The translations under genes and the position numbers were made by a program. Positions 5,847 through 6,340 of a stretch of DNA of 6,340 nt are shown piece after piece. Within the stretch, counting starts at the first letter, position 1. Each line of letters opens with the position of its first letter. The stretch covers positions 1 through 6,340 of the forward strand of contig CALFKA010000007.1 of the NCBI GenBank assembly GCA_937880545.1, given 5' to 3'. Below the pieces are notes generated by a model, which worked only from the letters and a program-made list of their open reading frames with translations, was not told the DNA's origin and searched no databases. The DNA is from an uncultured Clostridia bacterium. GTDB lineage: Bacteria > Bacillota > Clostridia > Peptostreptococcales > Acidaminobacteraceae.

Positions 5847-6308
5847 CTACAGAAAGATTTCTCCCTTTGCCAGAGTGACGGCTCTTCCGCCGATGTCGAT
5901 ACGGTTCTTTTCACTCTCAACGAGAAAGCTGACGACTTCCGATGGACGCCCCATGGCCTCTCCCTGGATGAATACTGTCTGCTCCCCTTTGTTTAGAAGA
6001 TTATTTTTGTAGAGATAGTAGGTGAGAGCTCCGTTGGAGGTTCCTGTGGCCGCCTCTTCGTTGATCGCATACCTTGGGGCAAAGTTTCGCACATGGAAGC
6101 GCCCATCAAGCGCACTCAGTGTAAAAGCATGAACGCCCACGACATCATATTCTTCTGAAAGCTCCGTCAGTCCCGGAAAGTCCGGTTGAATGGCTGCGAG
6201 CACCACTTCATCTTTTACAGGAAGGATGATGTCAGGAAGACCGGTGGAGATCATCTCCGGAAGAAGTTGACTTTCTCTGTCGGGAACAGACTCGGGGATA
6301 CCCATCAC
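5847..6308 (-). CDS. PhzF-family isomerase/epimerase-like protein, N-terminus missing
   Basis: The frame covers roughly the last 154 residues of a protein family usually 260-300 long; the N-terminal half is cut off by the contig end. Family signs are the region NFAPRYAINEEAATGTSNGALTYYLY (first part: NFAPRYAINEEAATGT), matching the PhzF pattern of FAP, a short gap, then an acidic residue and TG[ST]; QGEAMGRPSEV; and a C-terminal IGGRAVTLAKGEIF. PhzF proteins have two similar halves forming a diaminopimelate-epimerase-like fold, with the active site between them. The catalytic Glu and other first-half residues are not visible here. Most family members are uncharacterised and not linked to phenazines, so the substrate is unknown. 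The apparent start at GTG 6323 is false: its first five residues come from adapter sequence. Genuine coding begins at or before 6308. The gene ends at TAG 5849-5847. Confidence 0.9.
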   Translation of the reverse strand: MMGIPESVPDRESQLLPEMISTGLPDIILPVKDEVVLAAIQPDFPGLTELSEEYDVVGVHAFTLSALDGRFHVRNFAPRYAINEEAATGTSNGALTYYLYKNNLLNKGEQTVFIQGEAMGRPSEVVSFLVESEKNRIDIGGRAVTLAKGEIFL

Positions 6309-6340
6309 AGATCGGAAGAGCACACGTCTGAACTCCAGTC
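6309..6340. other. Untrimmed Illumina TruSeq adapter at contig end
   Basis: The final 32 bases, starting AGATCGGAAGAGC and ending CTCCAGTC, match the beginning of the standard Illumina TruSeq read adapter as I recall it. This is a library artefact, not genomic DNA. It creates the spurious N-terminal residues MLFRS on the PhzF-like frame. Confidence 0.98.

Noticed and set aside
6306..6323. GTG at 6323 or GTG/ATG near 6308-6303 as the true start of the PhzF-like gene
   Set aside because: The first lies in adapter sequence; the others fall in the middle of the family's usual length with no ribosome binding site visible, so the gene is truncated.

Overview
The window looks like one end of a metagenome or draft-genome contig from a low-to-mid GC Gram-positive bacterium (Bacillota). 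The reasons are strong purine-rich Shine-Dalgarno sites, sigma-A-like -10 boxes, short hairpins with T-tracts, an AgrC/AgrA-type GHKL kinase with a LytTR regulator, and adjacent ABC half-exporters. I cannot name the genus. All six supportable genes lie on the minus strand, so the biological order runs from high to low coordinates.

Region 1 (6309-6340) is not biological: the last 32 bases match the start of the Illumina TruSeq read adapter, so the contig ends in untrimmed adapter. Region 2 (about 5690-6308) holds the C-terminal half of a PhzF-family isomerase/epimerase-like protein, cut by the contig end, followed by a hairpin terminator. Region 3 (4481-5714) is a monocistronic gene for a FucI/AraA-fold sugar isomerase-like protein, with its own -10 box and Shine-Dalgarno site and a terminator that begins inside its stop codon.

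Region 4 (4160-4480) has no convincing gene but carries the probable promoter of the next unit. Region 5 (2729-4159) is a translationally coupled two-component system: a LytTR response regulator and an unusually short, single-membrane-segment GHKL histidine kinase. It ends in a terminator whose loop contains the kinase stop codon. Region 6 (1-2699) encodes two ABC half-exporters joined by a 4-base overlap. The first carries an in-frame TGA at codon 32, inside its first membrane segment. The second runs off the left edge before its ATPase domain.

The likely logic is a regulator/kinase pair controlling a neighbouring heterodimeric ABC exporter, an arrangement common in peptide sensing, bacteriocin export or antimicrobial-peptide resistance. 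No peptide precursor or maturation enzyme is identifiable here, so that role is inferred. Between kinase and transporter, the 3' side of the terminator overlaps a segment complementary to the transporter's ribosome binding site. This suggests that read-through RNA and RNA from a local promoter could be translated differently. The sugar-isomerase-like and PhzF-like genes appear to be separate transcription units with no evident functional link to the transporter.
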